From Caldimonas tepidiphila (GTDB taxonomy: Bacteria; Pseudomonadota; Gammaproteobacteria; Burkholderiales; Burkholderiaceae_C): a stretch of 64,000 nucleotides of DNA. Where the stretch lies: contig NZ_QXMG01000028.1 in NCBI RefSeq assembly GCF_003569765.1, positions 1 through 64,000 on the forward strand, written 5' to 3'. Positions 39,593 to 48,507 of this stretch are shown here, in pieces. The position numbers were made by a program, and so were the translations under genes. Below the pieces are notes generated by a model. It was not told the origin of the DNA. It ran no database searches and was given only the letters and a program-made list of their open reading frames with translations. The stretch's first letter is position 1; each line of letters starts with the position of its first letter.

Positions 39593-40516
39593 TCAGCGGC
39601 CGCCGCCGAGGAAGCCGCGCAGCTCCGCCGCCGTCTCGGCGGGCAGCTCCTCAGGAATGAAGTGGCCGGCCGGCAGCGCCCGGCCGCTCACCGGCGCGGC
39701 GCTCGCCTCGCGCCACAGCCGCAGCGGGTCGAACAGCCGCGCGACGACGCCGCGCTCGCCCCACAGCAGGTGCAGCGGGCAGCCGATCCTCTCGCCGGCC
39801 GCGCGCGAGGCGCGGTCGTGCTCCAGGTCGACGCCGGCGCTCGCCCGGTAGTCCTCGCAGGCGGCGTGCACGCCCGGCGGCAGTCCGCCCTCCCCGGCCG
39901 GCGCGCAGTACCAGCGCTCGTAGTCCGCCAGCGCCTCGGGCTCGATGTGCGCGAGCCCCTGCGAACCCCAGCCTCCCAGCTTCTGGTGCAGGTAGAAGCG
40001 CGGCTCGGCGCCGATCAGCCGCTCGGGCAGCGGCGCCGGCTGGATCAGGAAGAACCAGTGGTAGTAGGCCCGTGCGAAGGCCATGTCGGTGGCCTCGTAC
40101 ATCGCCAGCGTCGGCGCGATGTCGATCAGGCAGAGCTTTTCCACCACCGCCGGGTGGTCGAGCGCCATGCGGTGCGCGACGCGCCCGCCGCGGTCATGGC
40201 CGCAGACCGCGAAACGCTCGCGGCCGAGCGCGCGCATCAGCGCGACGAGGTCGGCGGCCATCGCGCGCTTGCTGTAGTTGGCGTGGTCCGGCTCGCCCGG
40301 CGGCTGCGACGAGCGGCCGTAGCCGCGCAGATCCGGCATCACGAGGAAGAACTCGCCGGCGAGCTCGCGCGCGACGCGCTGCCAGATCGCGTGCGTCTGC
40401 GGATAGCCGTGGATCAGCAGCAGCGGCGCGCCATCGGCGCGGCCGCCGGTGCGCGCATGGATGCGCACGTCCCCGAGCTCGAAGTCGCGTGCGTGAAATC
40501 CGTCGAACCAGCCCAT
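39593..40516 (-). CDS. Haloacetate dehalogenase-like alpha/beta hydrolase
   Basis: 307 residues. The alpha/beta-hydrolase core has [19 protein letters not shown] and the nucleophile elbow [18 protein letters not shown], where the nucleophile is Asp rather than Ser; Arg residues follow as in fluoroacetate dehalogenase. DIAPT gives the acidic residue, YYHWFF the halide-binding His-Trp pair, and GHFIPEE the catalytic His. This set fits haloacetate dehalogenases (DehH1-type), although epoxide hydrolases also use Asp. Start 40516 has a good GAGGAG site. Divergent from metX; its promoter region overlaps the metX control region. Confidence 0.8.
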   Translation of the reverse strand: MGWFDGFHARDFELGDVRIHARTGGRADGAPLLLIHGYPQTHAIWQRVARELAGEFFLVMPDLRGYGRSSQPPGEPDHANYSKRAMAADLVALMRALGRERFAVCGHDRGGRVAHRMALDHPAVVEKLCLIDIAPTLAMYEATDMAFARAYYHWFFLIQPAPLPERLIGAEPRFYLHQKLGGWGSQGLAHIEPEALADYERWYCAPAGEGGLPPGVHAACEDYRASAGVDLEHDRASRAAGERIGCPLHLLWGERGVVARLFDPLRLWREASAAPVSGRALPAGHFIPEELPAETAAELRGFLGGGR

Positions 40517-40549
40517 CGTCCCGTCTCCTCGTGAATGTGCATGCGCGGC

Positions 40550-40555
40550 TATACT
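40550..40555 (+). promoter_or_regulatory. -10 element of metX
   Basis: TATACT at 40550-40555, giving a predicted start at about 40561, just before the riboswitch stem at 40565. No strong -35 box is seen. Confidence 0.45.
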
Positions 40556-40564
40556 GCCCGCAAA

Positions 40565-40616
40565 GCGCCGATTTGTTCCGGATTGCGGGCGCTCTACAAA
40601 TGCCGCTAAAGAGGGA
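40565..40616 (+). promoter_or_regulatory. SAM-II-type riboswitch upstream of metX
   Basis: An H-type pseudoknot matching the SAM-II (SAM-alpha) layout. P1 pairs GCGCC (40565-40569) with GGCGC (40588-40592). The P1 loop begins GATTTG. Downstream comes TCTACAAATGCCGCTAAAG and then GAGGGA; TTCC in the loop (40576-40579) can pair with GGGA (40613-40616). The conserved ATAAAT-like and GCTAAA blocks of SAM-II are present in order. The 3' strand is the Shine-Dalgarno of metX, so bound S-adenosylmethionine should block translation. Confidence 0.8.
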
Positions 40617-40617
40617 C

Positions 40618-41862
40618 ATGGAAAGCCCCCACGCATTCCCGGTCTCGCTGCAGCGGCGCGAACCGGGTTTTTCATTTGCGGGCTCCATGGCATCCCTCGG
40701 ACACGTCACCCCCCAGTCGATGCACTTCGCGACGCCGCTGCCGCTGCGCTGCGGCGCGCGGCTTGCCGACTACACGCTGGTCTACGAGACCTACGGCGAG
40801 CTCAACGCCGACAAGAGCAACGCGGTGCTGGTCTGCCACGCGCTCAACGCCTCGCACCACGCCGCCGGCACCCACGAGGGCAAGCCCAGGAGCGAGGGCT
40901 GGTGGGACAACCTGATCGGCCCGGGCAAGCCGCTCGACACCGACAAGTTCTTCGTCATCTGCATCAACAACCCCGGCTCCTGCTTCGGCTCGACCGGCCC
41001 GATGCATGTCAGCCCCGCCACCGGCCGGCCGTACGGGGCCGACTTCCCCGTCGTGACGGTCGAGGACTGGGTGGACGCGCAGGCGCGCGTGCTCGACGCG
41101 CTCGGCATCGAGCAGCTCGCCGCGGTGCTCGGCGGCAGCCTCGGCGGCATGCAGGCGCTGTCGTGGACGCTGCAGTACCCGGACCGCATGCGGCACTGCG
41201 TCGCGGTCGCGACCGCGCCGAACCTGTCGGCGCAGAACATCGCCTTCAACGAGGTCGCGCGCCGCGCGATCATCACCGACCCCGATTTCCACGACGGCCA
41301 CTACTACGCGCACGGCGTGGTCCCGAAGCGCGGGCTGCGCGTGGCGCGCATGATCGGCCACATCACCTACCTCTCCGACGACGTGATGGCCGAGAAGTTC
41401 GGCCGAGAGCTGCGCGCCGCCGAGCTCGCCTACAGCACGCAGCAGATCGAGTTCCAGATCGAGAGCTACCTGCGCTACCAGGGCGACAAGTTCAGCGAGT
41501 ACTTCGACGCCAACACCTACCTGCTGATCACGCGCGCGCTCGACTACTTCGACCCGGCGCGCGCGCACGGCGGCAGCCTCACGCGCGCGATGGCGCAGGC
41601 GAAGGCGAAGTTCCTGCTCGTGAGCTTCACCACCGACTGGCGCTTCTCGCCGGCGCGCTCGCGCGAGATCGTCAAGGCGCTGCTGTGCAACCGGCGCGAC
41701 GTCAGCTACGCCGAGATCGACGCGCCGCACGGCCACGACGCCTTCCTGCTCGACGACGCGCGCTACCACGGCGTCGTACGGGCCTACTTCGAGCGCATCG
41801 CGCAGGAGTTCCGCGCGCCCTCCGCGCTGCGCGGCACCACAACCTTGGAGAAGGCAGCATGA
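40618..41862 (+). CDS. metX: Homoserine O-acyltransferase MetX
   Basis: Acylates homoserine for methionine synthesis. Core of 391 residues is an alpha/beta hydrolase fold: [25 protein letters not shown], the catalytic Ser in [13 protein letters not shown], Asp in FTTDWRF and His in [11 protein letters not shown]. In proteobacteria such MetX proteins may use succinyl- rather than acetyl-CoA; I cannot tell here. Two starts compete: ATG 40687 (family-like N-terminus [14 protein letters not shown], but no ribosome site) and ATG 40618, which directly follows the AAAGAGGGA site buried in the SAM-II-type pseudoknot. I choose 40618 because the riboswitch would have nothing to control otherwise. metW overlaps the stop by ATGA. 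Confidence 0.92.
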   Translation: MESPHAFPVSLQRREPGFSFAGSMASLGHVTPQSMHFATPLPLRCGARLADYTLVYETYGELNADKSNAVLVCHALNASHHAAGTHEGKPRSEGWWDNLIGPGKPLDTDKFFVICINNPGSCFGSTGPMHVSPATGRPYGADFPVVTVEDWVDAQARVLDALGIEQLAAVLGGSLGGMQALSWTLQYPDRMRHCVAVATAPNLSAQNIAFNEVARRAIITDPDFHDGHYYAHGVVPKRGLRVARMIGHITYLSDDVMAEKFGRELRAAELAYSTQQIEFQIESYLRYQGDKFSEYFDANTYLLITRALDYFDPARAHGGSLTRAMAQAKAKFLLVSFTTDWRFSPARSREIVKALLCNRRDVSYAEIDAPHGHDAFLLDDARYHGVVRAYFERIAQEFRAPSALRGTTTLEKAA

Positions 41863-42443
41863 GTGAGCGTCGCGACATGGAGCGCATCGCGGAACTGGTG
41901 CCGCACGGCTCGCGCGTGCTCGACCTCGGCTGCGGCACCGGCGAGCTGCTCGAATACCTGCAGAAGCACCGCGGCTGCAGCGGCTACGGCATCGAGATCG
42001 ACGACGCCAACGTGCTCGCCTGCACGCAGCGCGGCGTCAACGTGATCCAGCTCAACCTGGAGGAAGGCCTCGCGATCTTCGAGGACCAGAGCTTCGACGT
42101 GGTGCTGCAGCTCGAGACCCTGCAGCACCTGCGCAACACCGAGGCGATGCTGCGCGAGACGGCGCGCGTCGGGCGCCTCGGCATCGTCAGCTTCCCGAAC
42201 TTCGCGCACTGGCCCAACCGGCTGCGCGTCGCCTTCGGGCGCATGCCGGTGACGCGCACGCTGCCCTACGAGTGGTACGACACGCCCAACATCCGCGTCG
42301 GCACCTACGCCGACTTCGAGGTGCTCGCGCGCAAGAACGGCCTGACGGTGCTCGACTCCTTCGGCGTGCAGAAGGGGCGGCCGGTGCGCCGGCTGCCCAA
42401 CCTGCTCGCCAGCGTCGCGGTGTTCAAGTTCAGCCGCGGCTGA
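41859..42443 (+). CDS. metW: Methionine biosynthesis protein MetW
   Basis: 194 residues. SAM-dependent-methyltransferase-like fold with the glycine loop [15 protein letters not shown] and the typical MetW stretches [12 protein letters not shown] and [20 protein letters not shown]. MetW works with MetX in homoserine acylation in Proteobacteria. Start overlaps the metX stop (ATGA), giving one operon under the SAM-II-type element. Confidence 0.95.
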   Translation: MSERRDMERIAELVPHGSRVLDLGCGTGELLEYLQKHRGCSGYGIEIDDANVLACTQRGVNVIQLNLEEGLAIFEDQSFDVVLQLETLQHLRNTEAMLRETARVGRLGIVSFPNFAHWPNRLRVAFGRMPVTRTLPYEWYDTPNIRVGTYADFEVLARKNGLTVLDSFGVQKGRPVRRLPNLLASVAVFKFSRG

Positions 42444-42510
42444 GGCGCGCGCCCGGGCCGGCTCGCGCAGAATGCATCTTCCCAACAATCCGATTCCAGG
42501 AGAGATGCGC

Positions 42511-43473
42511 ATGAGGAACGCGACGGGTCGCATGACGAGGTTCTGGGCCGCGCTCGGCTGCACGCTGCTGATGGCCGGCGCGCAGGCCGCCGGGCCGGTG
42601 CAGACCACGCAGGTGCCGGGCTACTACCGGCATGCGGTGGGCGGCTTCCAGCTCACCGCGCTGCACGACGGGCAGCTCGAGATCGACCCGAAGCTGCTGA
42701 AGAACGCGTCGCCGCAGCAGCTGCAGGCGCTGCTGAGCGAGAGCTTCCGCAAGTCGCCGACGCCCACCGCCGTCAACGCCTACCTCGTCAACACCGGCGA
42801 CAAGCTGGTGCTGGTGGACACCGGCGCCGGCCGGCTCTTCGGCCCGACGCTCGGCCGCGCCTTCGCGAACCTGAAGGCGGCCGGCCACGAGCCGGCGCAG
42901 ATCGACGCGGTGCTGCTCACGCACCTGCACGGCGACCATGTCGGCGGCCTGATCGACGAGCAGGGCGGCATGGCGCTGCCGAACGCCGAGATCCACGTCG
43001 CGAAGAAGGAGGCCGACTTCTGGCTGAACCCGGAAGTGATGGCCAAGGCGCCGAAGGAGGCGCAGCCCTTCTTCCAGGCGGCGCAGAAGGCGGTCGCGCC
43101 CTACCGCGAGGCCGGCCGGCTGAAGATCTTCGACGGCGAGGCCGAGCTGCTGCCCGGCGTGCGCGCGGTCGCGACGCCCGGCCACACGCCGGGCCACACC
43201 AGCTTCCTGTTCTCGTCGAAGGGCGAGCAGGTGCTGGTCTGGGGCGACATCATCCACAGCGCCGCGGTGCAGTTCGCGCGCCCGAAGGTGACGATCGAGT
43301 TCGACACCGACGCGAAGACCGCCGCCGCGACGCGCGAGCGCGTGCTGGCCGACACCGCCAAGCGGCGGCTGCTCGTCACCGGCGCGCACCTGCCCTTCCC
43401 CGGCATCGGCCACGTCCGCGCCGAGCGCGGCGCCTACACCTGGGTGCCGATCGACTTCTCGTCGATGCCCTGA
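42511..43473 (+). CDS. Exported metallo-beta-lactamase-fold hydrolase
   Basis: 320 residues. Signal peptide (about 10-27, ending AQAAG), then an MBL fold with the metal motif LTHLHGDHVGGL (HxHxDH), further His in TPGHTPGHTSF, Asp in WGDIIHSAA and His in GAHLPFPG. Resembles AttM/lactonase-like periplasmic hydrolases; substrate unknown. The start at 42511 has AGGAG at 8 bases; an ATG six bases earlier sits too close to it. A GC palindrome after the stop (43479-43498) may help termination. Confidence 0.88.
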   Translation: MRNATGRMTRFWAALGCTLLMAGAQAAGPVQTTQVPGYYRHAVGGFQLTALHDGQLEIDPKLLKNASPQQLQALLSESFRKSPTPTAVNAYLVNTGDKLVLVDTGAGRLFGPTLGRAFANLKAAGHEPAQIDAVLLTHLHGDHVGGLIDEQGGMALPNAEIHVAKKEADFWLNPEVMAKAPKEAQPFFQAAQKAVAPYREAGRLKIFDGEAELLPGVRAVATPGHTPGHTSFLFSSKGEQVLVWGDIIHSAAVQFARPKVTIEFDTDAKTAAATRERVLADTAKRRLLVTGAHLPFPGIGHVRAERGAYTWVPIDFSSMP

Positions 43474-43478
43474 ACGCC

Positions 43479-43498
43479 GCGGCCGCAACCGCGGCCGC
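43479..43498 (+). terminator. Possible terminator after the MBL gene
   Basis: GCGGCCGC (43479-43486) repeats as a self-complementary GCGGCCGC (43491-43498) around AACC, giving an 8-bp hairpin. The tail is weak (TTCCCC), so function is uncertain. Confidence 0.4.
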
Positions 43499-43542
43499 TT
43501 CCCCGGGCCGCCGCACGCGGCCCCTCCTCACCCCCCCCTGCC

Positions 43543-44364
43543 ATGCCCCGCTTCGCCGCCAACCTCTCGATGCTCTACGGCGAGCACGCCTTCCTCGACC
43601 GTTTCGCCGCCGCGGCGCGCGACGGCTTCGAGGCCGTCGAGTTCCTGTTCCCCTACGAGCACGCGCCGGCCGAGATCGCCGCGCGCCTTGCCGACCACGG
43701 GCTGCGGCAGGTGCTGTTCAATGCGCCGCCGGGCGACTGGGCGGGCGGCGAGCGCGGGCTGGCCTGCCTGCCGGGCCGCGAGGCCGAGTTCCGCCGCGGC
43801 ATCGAGCAGGCGCTCGACTACGCCGAGGCGCTCGGCTGCCCGCGCATCCACGTGATGGCCGGCCTGCTGCCGCCGGGCGCGGAGCGCGCGCAGCTGCAGC
43901 CGCTCTACGTCGACAACCTCGCCTGGGCCGCCGCGCAGGCCGCGGCGCGCGGGCGCGAGATCACGATCGAGCCGATCAACCTGCGCGACATGCCGGGCTA
44001 CTTCCTGAACCGCCAGGACCACGCCCACCAGATCCTCGACGCAGTCGGCGCGCCGAACCTGAAGGTGCAGATGGACCTCTACCACTGCCAGATCGTCGAG
44101 GGCGACCTGTCGACCAAGCTGCAGCGCTGGCTGCCGAGCGGGCGTGTCGCGCACCTGCAGATCGCGGGCGTGCCGCAGCGCCACGAGCCGGACCTCGGCG
44201 AGCTGAACCATTCCCACCTGTTCGAGCTGATCGACGCGCTTGGCTGGGACGGCTGGATCGGCTGCGAGTACCGGCCGCGGCGCGGCGCGCTGCCCGGTGG
44301 CACGAGCGCGGGGCTCGGCTGGATGCCGGGGCGGGGGCAAGACAAATCCGCGGCACCTGCCTAA
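43543..44364 (+). CDS. hyi: Hydroxypyruvate isomerase family protein
   Basis: 273 residues. TIM-barrel sugar isomerase closely following Hyi/Otn[48 protein letters not shown], the metal/acid residues in [21 protein letters not shown] and the final CEYRPR. Converts hydroxypyruvate and tartronate semialdehyde, or 2-oxo-tetronates. The C-terminus is longer than usual by a short Gly-rich tail. No glyoxylate or otn genes adjoin. A lipoprotein gene starts 9 bp later. Confidence 0.88.
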   Translation: MPRFAANLSMLYGEHAFLDRFAAAARDGFEAVEFLFPYEHAPAEIAARLADHGLRQVLFNAPPGDWAGGERGLACLPGREAEFRRGIEQALDYAEALGCPRIHVMAGLLPPGAERAQLQPLYVDNLAWAAAQAAARGREITIEPINLRDMPGYFLNRQDHAHQILDAVGAPNLKVQMDLYHCQIVEGDLSTKLQRWLPSGRVAHLQIAGVPQRHEPDLGELNHSHLFELIDALGWDGWIGCEYRPRRGALPGGTSAGLGWMPGRGQDKSAAPA

Positions 44365-44373
44365 GATCGGACC

Positions 44374-44784
44374 ATGGATTCGATGCGATTTCCCCGCCCG
44401 CTGCGGCGCCCGGTGCTGGCGCTGCTGTGTGCCGCGCTGAGCGCCTGCGGTGGCGGCGTCTGGATCGGCATCGGGGACGGCATCGACGATGGTGGCGTGC
44501 CGAGCGTGTCGCTCGCGGTGTCGCCGTCGGTCGCCGCGCCCGGGCAGTTCGTGCGCCTCGCGGCCGCGGCCACCGACACGCACGGCATCGAGCAGGTGCT
44601 GTTCTACCGCGTCGACAACGGCGCCCCGGTGCTGCTCTTCGCCGACAACCAGTACCCCTACGAGATCGACACCGCGACGCCGCAGGACGGCCGTGCCGGG
44701 GTGCAGTACTTCGCGCAGGCCGTCAACCACCGCGGCCGGCGCAGCGACAGCGCCTGGCAGACGGTCACGCTGCGCCGCCCCTGA
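44374..44784 (+). CDS. Small lipoprotein with Ig-like domain
   Basis: 136 residues. Lipoprotein signal with lipobox LSAC (about residue 26) followed by GGG. The mature part is a single Ig-like beta-sandwich resembling the bacterial Ig-like 17 type: VSLAVSPSVAAPGQFVRLAA, IEQVLFYRVDNGAPVLL and YFAQAVNHRGRRSDSAWQTV (each abbreviated). Surface or periplasmic; function unknown. Only 9 bp after hyi, so possibly co-transcribed, but functions look unrelated. Confidence 0.75.
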   Translation: MDSMRFPRPLRRPVLALLCAALSACGGGVWIGIGDGIDDGGVPSVSLAVSPSVAAPGQFVRLAAAATDTHGIEQVLFYRVDNGAPVLLFADNQYPYEIDTATPQDGRAGVQYFAQAVNHRGRRSDSAWQTVTLRRP

Positions 44785-44803
44785 ACGGTGCCCCGAGGGG
44801 GTG

Positions 44804-45091
44804 TCAGTGCACCGAGCGCAGCAGCTGTGCCTTCGCGATCGCGATCAGGCGATCGACCTCCGCGGCCGCGCGCTCGCGCAGGCGCTCCTCGGTGACGACG
44901 CCCTGCATCGCGCGGCTCAGGATCTGGATCGAGGGGCTGGCCTCGTCGAGGCCGGCATGGTGCCTCAGGTAGTCGGAGACGCGCCGGGCGGTCTCGGCGG
45001 TGGGGAATTCGCCCTGGCTGCAGCCACGGACGATCTTCCAAGCGGTGCGCAAGGTGCAGCTGTCTTGGGGGTCTTGTAATTCTGCGCGCAT
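44804..45091 (-). CDS. Small hypothetical protein (95 aa)
   Basis: I do not recognise a family. The protein is helical and charged, with a segment CTLRTAWKIVRGCSQGEFP, a middle DYLRHHAGLDEASPSIQIL and a Glu/Arg-rich helix near the end (EERLRERAAAEVDRLIAIA). No membrane segment. Start at 45091 is backed by AAGGAAGAAC just before the ATG. It is convergent with the lipoprotein gene and divergent from ackA across a 187-bp region. Codon use and GC match the chromosome, so it is likely real. Confidence 0.6.
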   Translation of the reverse strand: MRAELQDPQDSCTLRTAWKIVRGCSQGEFPTAETARRVSDYLRHHAGLDEASPSIQILSRAMQGVVTEERLRERAAAEVDRLIAIAKAQLLRSVH

Positions 45092-45278
45092 GTTCTTCCT
45101 TTTCTGGCTCCCTGCATGAGTCCTCTTTCGGGGAGGCAGAAAACGGATGCAAGCCCCATGCCACAAGCCGGAGGGTAAACCCGCAGCTCACCCGGACCGA
45201 GCGTCCCGGACGGCGGGCTACAGTAGCGTGCCCCCCGGCAAGCCCCTCCCATTCACTCCCTCCGCCCAGGAGATCGCG

Positions 45279-46463
45279 ATGACTGCTGCCGTGCTCTCGG
45301 TGAACGCCGGTTCGTCCAGCCTGAAGTTCGGCCTCTATGCGCGAGATGCCGCTGGTGCGCTGCTCGGGGGCAGCATCGAAGGGCTGCAGCCCGGCGGCAC
45401 GCCGCTGCTGCGCCGCGGCGGCGCGCCGGCCGAGGCGCTGGCGGGGGACGCGGGCGAATCGCCCTTCGACGCGGCGTTGCGCGCGCTCGCCGCGCTGATC
45501 GAGCGCGAGGCCGGCGGCCACCGGCTCGTCGCGGTCGCGCACCGCATCGTGCACGGCGGCGAGCGCTGCACCGCGGCGCAGCCGGTGGACGACGCGCTGC
45601 TCGCGTACCTCGAGACGCTCTGCCCGCTCGCGCCGCTGCACCAGCCGCACAACCTCGCCGGGCTGCGCGCCTTCCGCCGCGCGCTGCCCGCCGTGCCGCA
45701 GGTCGCCTGCTTCGACACCGCCTTCCACGCGACGATCGCGCCGCTGGAGCGCGAGTTCGCGCTGCCGCCGGAATTCGCCGCGCAGGGCATCCGCCGCTAC
45801 GGCTTCCACGGCCTGAGTTACCAGTATCTCGCCGGCGTGCTGCACGAGAAGACGCGCCGTGCCGCCGGCCGCGTGCTGATGGCGCATCTGGGCAACGGTT
45901 CGAGCGCCTGCGCGATGCGCGGCGGGCGCAGCCTCGCGACCTCGATGGGCTTCTCGGCGCTTGACGGGCTGATGATGGGCACGCGCTGCGGCAGCATCGA
46001 CGCCGGGGTCCTGCTGCACCTGTTGCGCCAAGGCTGGGACGCGGACCGGCTCGAGGACCTGCTGTACCGGAAAAGCGGCCTGCGCGGCGTCTCGGGCCTG
46101 TCGGCCGACATGCGCACGCTGCGCGCGAGCAGCGAGCCCGCCGCCCGGCATGCGATCGAGCTCTACACGCACCGCGTGGTGCGCGAGTCCGGCGCGTTGA
46201 CGGCGGTGATGGGCGGGCTGGACGTGCTGGCCTTCACCGGCGGCATCGGCGAGCACGACGCGGCGCTGCGCTCCGCGGTGTGCGAGGCGCTCGCGCCCAG
46301 CGGCGTGCGGCTCGACGCGGCAGCGAACGCCGAGGCGGTGGGCGAGGAGGTCTGCGCGGTGCATGCGCCCGACAGCGCGGTCGAGGTCTGGGTGGTGCCG
46401 ACCGACGAGGGCCGGGTCGCCGCGAACGAGGCGTGGCGGCTGCTCGGCAGGCCCGTCGCCTGA
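45279..46463 (+). CDS. ackA: Acetate kinase
   Basis: Interconverts acetyl phosphate plus ADP with acetate plus ATP. 394 residues. Signature 1 VLSVNAGSSSLKFGLY, catalytic Arg and Asp regions (AHRIVHGGE; VACFDTAFH), signature 2 RRYGFHGLSYQYLAG, ATP-binding AHLGNGSSACAM and FTGGIGEHDAALR. MGTRCGSIDAG departs slightly from the common TRCGDIDP form. Ribosome site CAGGAG upstream of ATG 45279. No pta gene adjoins. Confidence 0.95.
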   Translation: MTAAVLSVNAGSSSLKFGLYARDAAGALLGGSIEGLQPGGTPLLRRGGAPAEALAGDAGESPFDAALRALAALIEREAGGHRLVAVAHRIVHGGERCTAAQPVDDALLAYLETLCPLAPLHQPHNLAGLRAFRRALPAVPQVACFDTAFHATIAPLEREFALPPEFAAQGIRRYGFHGLSYQYLAGVLHEKTRRAAGRVLMAHLGNGSSACAMRGGRSLATSMGFSALDGLMMGTRCGSIDAGVLLHLLRQGWDADRLEDLLYRKSGLRGVSGLSADMRTLRASSEPAARHAIELYTHRVVRESGALTAVMGGLDVLAFTGGIGEHDAALRSAVCEALAPSGVRLDAAANAEAVGEEVCAVHAPDSAVEVWVVPTDEGRVAANEAWRLLGRPVA

Positions 46464-46479
46464 GCGCGGGCCGCGCCGC

Positions 46480-48354
46480 TCAGCTCTCCAGCACGCGCAG
46501 GATCTCGCGCCCGTAGGCCTCGAGCTTCTTCGCGCCGACGCCGGTGATGCCGGCCAGCGCCTCGAGCGAGTCGGGGTTCTCGCGCGCCATCTCGATGAGC
46601 GTCGCGTCGTTGAACACCACGTAGGCCGGCAGGTTGTGCTCGCGCGCGACCTCCGAGCGCCAGGCCTTCAGCGCCGCGAAGCGCTGCTGCGCATCCGGCT
46701 CCAGGTCGGCCGGGCCGTTCCTCGGCACGCCGACGCGCGTGCCGCGCGAGGCCTTGCCGCGCCGCGGCGCCTCGCTCGGCTGGCGCAGCAGCAGCCGCAC
46801 CTCGCCCTTGAGCACGCTGCGCGCGCTGTCGGTGAGCGCCAGCGTCCCGTACTCGCCCTCGGCGACGACGTAACCCAGCGCGACGAGCTGGCGCAGCACG
46901 CCGCGCCACTGCGCCTCGCTGACGTCGGCGCCGATCGCCCAGGTGCTCAAGGCGTCGTGGCCGTACTGCGCCACCTTGTCGGTGCGCTTGCCGCGCAGCA
47001 CGTCGATCAGGTGCCCGGCGCCGAAGCGCTGGCGGTTGTTCTGGTGGAAGCGGTAGATGCACGACAGCGCCTTGCGCGCGGCCTCGGTCGCGTCCCAGGT
47101 CGCCGGCGGGTTCAGGCAGTTGTCGCAGTTGCCGCAGGGGCGGCTCGCCTCGCCGAAATAGTCCAGCAGCCGCACTCGGCGGCAGTCGTGCGCCTCGGCC
47201 AATGCGAGCAAGGCTTCCAGCTTGCTGCGCTGCACGCGCTTGAAGTCCTCGGTCGCCGGGCTCTCGTCGATCATGCGGCGCTGGTTGACGACGTCGGCGA
47301 GGCCGTAGGCCATCCAGGCCTCGGCCGCCAGCCCGTCGCGGCCGGCGCGGCCGGTCTCTTGGTAGTAGCTCTCGATGTTCTTCGGCAGGTCCAGGTGCGC
47401 GACGAAGCGCACGTCGGGCTTGTCGATGCCCATGCCGAAGGCAATCGTCGCCACCATCACAAGACCCTCCTCGCGCAGGAAGCGGTCCTGGTGGCGCTGG
47501 CGCATCGCGGCGTCCAGCCCCGCGTGGTAGGGCAGCGCCAGGATGCCTTGCGCGGTGAGGAACTCGGCCGTCTCCTCGACCTTGCGCCGGCTCTGGCAGT
47601 AGACGACGCCGGCCTCGCCCTCGTGCTCGTCCTGGACGAAGCGCAGCAGCTGTGCGCGCGGGTTGTCCTTCTCGACCACGCGGTAGCGGATGTTCGGGCG
47701 GTCGAAGCTGCTGACGAAGAGCTCGGCGTCCTCGAGGCGCAGCCGCTCGACGATGTCGGCGCGGGTGTGCTCGTCGGCGGTGGCGGTCAGCGCGATGCGC
47801 GGCACGTCCGGATAGCGCTCGTGCAGCACCGACAGCCCGAGGTACTCGGCGCGGAAGTCGTGCCCCCACTGGCTGACGCAGTGCGCCTCGTCGATCGCGA
47901 ACAGGCTCAGCAAGCCCCGCTCGTGCAGCGAGTCGAGCTGCGCGAGGAAGCGCGGCGTGGTGATGCGCTCGGGCGCGGCGTACAGCAGCACGAGCCGCCC
48001 GCTCATCATCTCGCGCTCGACGCGCTGCGCCTCCGCGAGCTCCAGGGTCGAGTTCAGGAAGGCGGCGTGCACGCCGGCCTCCTCGAGCGCGCCGACCTGG
48101 TCGTGCATCAGCGCGATCAGCGGGCTCACGACCACCGCGACGCCCTGGCCGCGGCGGTGGCGCGCGATGGCCGGGATCTGGTAGCACAGGCTCTTGCCGC
48201 CACCGGTGGGCATCAGCACCAGCGCGTCTCCGCCTTCGGTGACGCGCTCGACGATGGCCTGCTGCTGGCCGCGGAAGGCCGGATAGCCGAACACCTCCTG
48301 CAGCAGCGCAAGCGGTTCGGACGAGGGGGCGGAGGAGGAGGGGTGGGCGGACAT
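46480..48354 (-). CDS. recQ: ATP-dependent DNA helicase RecQ
   Basis: 3'-5' helicase in recombination and repair. 624 residues. Helicase motifs: [12 protein letters not shown] (motif 0), Walker [40 protein letters not shown], and motif [13 protein letters not shown] zinc-binding RQC region with [10 protein letters not shown] and CGNCDNC follows, then the winged helix and a C-terminal HRDC domain ([19 protein letters not shown]) ending near residue 620. ATG 48354 chosen; a TTG five codons upstream is less likely. Convergent with ackA and divergent from the MFS gene. Confidence 0.95.
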   Translation of the reverse strand: MSAHPSSSAPSSEPLALLQEVFGYPAFRGQQQAIVERVTEGGDALVLMPTGGGKSLCYQIPAIARHRRGQGVAVVVSPLIALMHDQVGALEEAGVHAAFLNSTLELAEAQRVEREMMSGRLVLLYAAPERITTPRFLAQLDSLHERGLLSLFAIDEAHCVSQWGHDFRAEYLGLSVLHERYPDVPRIALTATADEHTRADIVERLRLEDAELFVSSFDRPNIRYRVVEKDNPRAQLLRFVQDEHEGEAGVVYCQSRRKVEETAEFLTAQGILALPYHAGLDAAMRQRHQDRFLREEGLVMVATIAFGMGIDKPDVRFVAHLDLPKNIESYYQETGRAGRDGLAAEAWMAYGLADVVNQRRMIDESPATEDFKRVQRSKLEALLALAEAHDCRRVRLLDYFGEASRPCGNCDNCLNPPATWDATEAARKALSCIYRFHQNNRQRFGAGHLIDVLRGKRTDKVAQYGHDALSTWAIGADVSEAQWRGVLRQLVALGYVVAEGEYGTLALTDSARSVLKGEVRLLLRQPSEAPRRGKASRGTRVGVPRNGPADLEPDAQQRFAALKAWRSEVAREHNLPAYVVFNDATLIEMARENPDSLEALAGITGVGAKKLEAYGREILRVLES

Positions 48355-48507
48355 GGGCGAAGCGGACAATGGTACGCGAGGGGAAGTCCCCGCGCTTCAG
48401 GGACCCCTCGGCCGCGTCAGTCGCTCCCGGCCCGCGTCGGGACGCGCGGCAGTGATTCGCCCCGCACCCCGGGCCGGCGGCCCCGATCGGTGAAAATCCG
48501 CGGCGCC

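Noticed and set aside
40556-40590. Stem GCCCGC/GCGGGC as P1 of the metX riboswitch
   Set aside because: It begins upstream of the predicted transcription start and gives a loop unlike SAM-II; the GCGCC/GGCGC pairing fits the known layout.
46363-48507. Long in-frame extension upstream of the MFS transporter
   Set aside because: It is antisense to recQ and lacks any membrane segment or family resemblance; the transporter begins at 48508.
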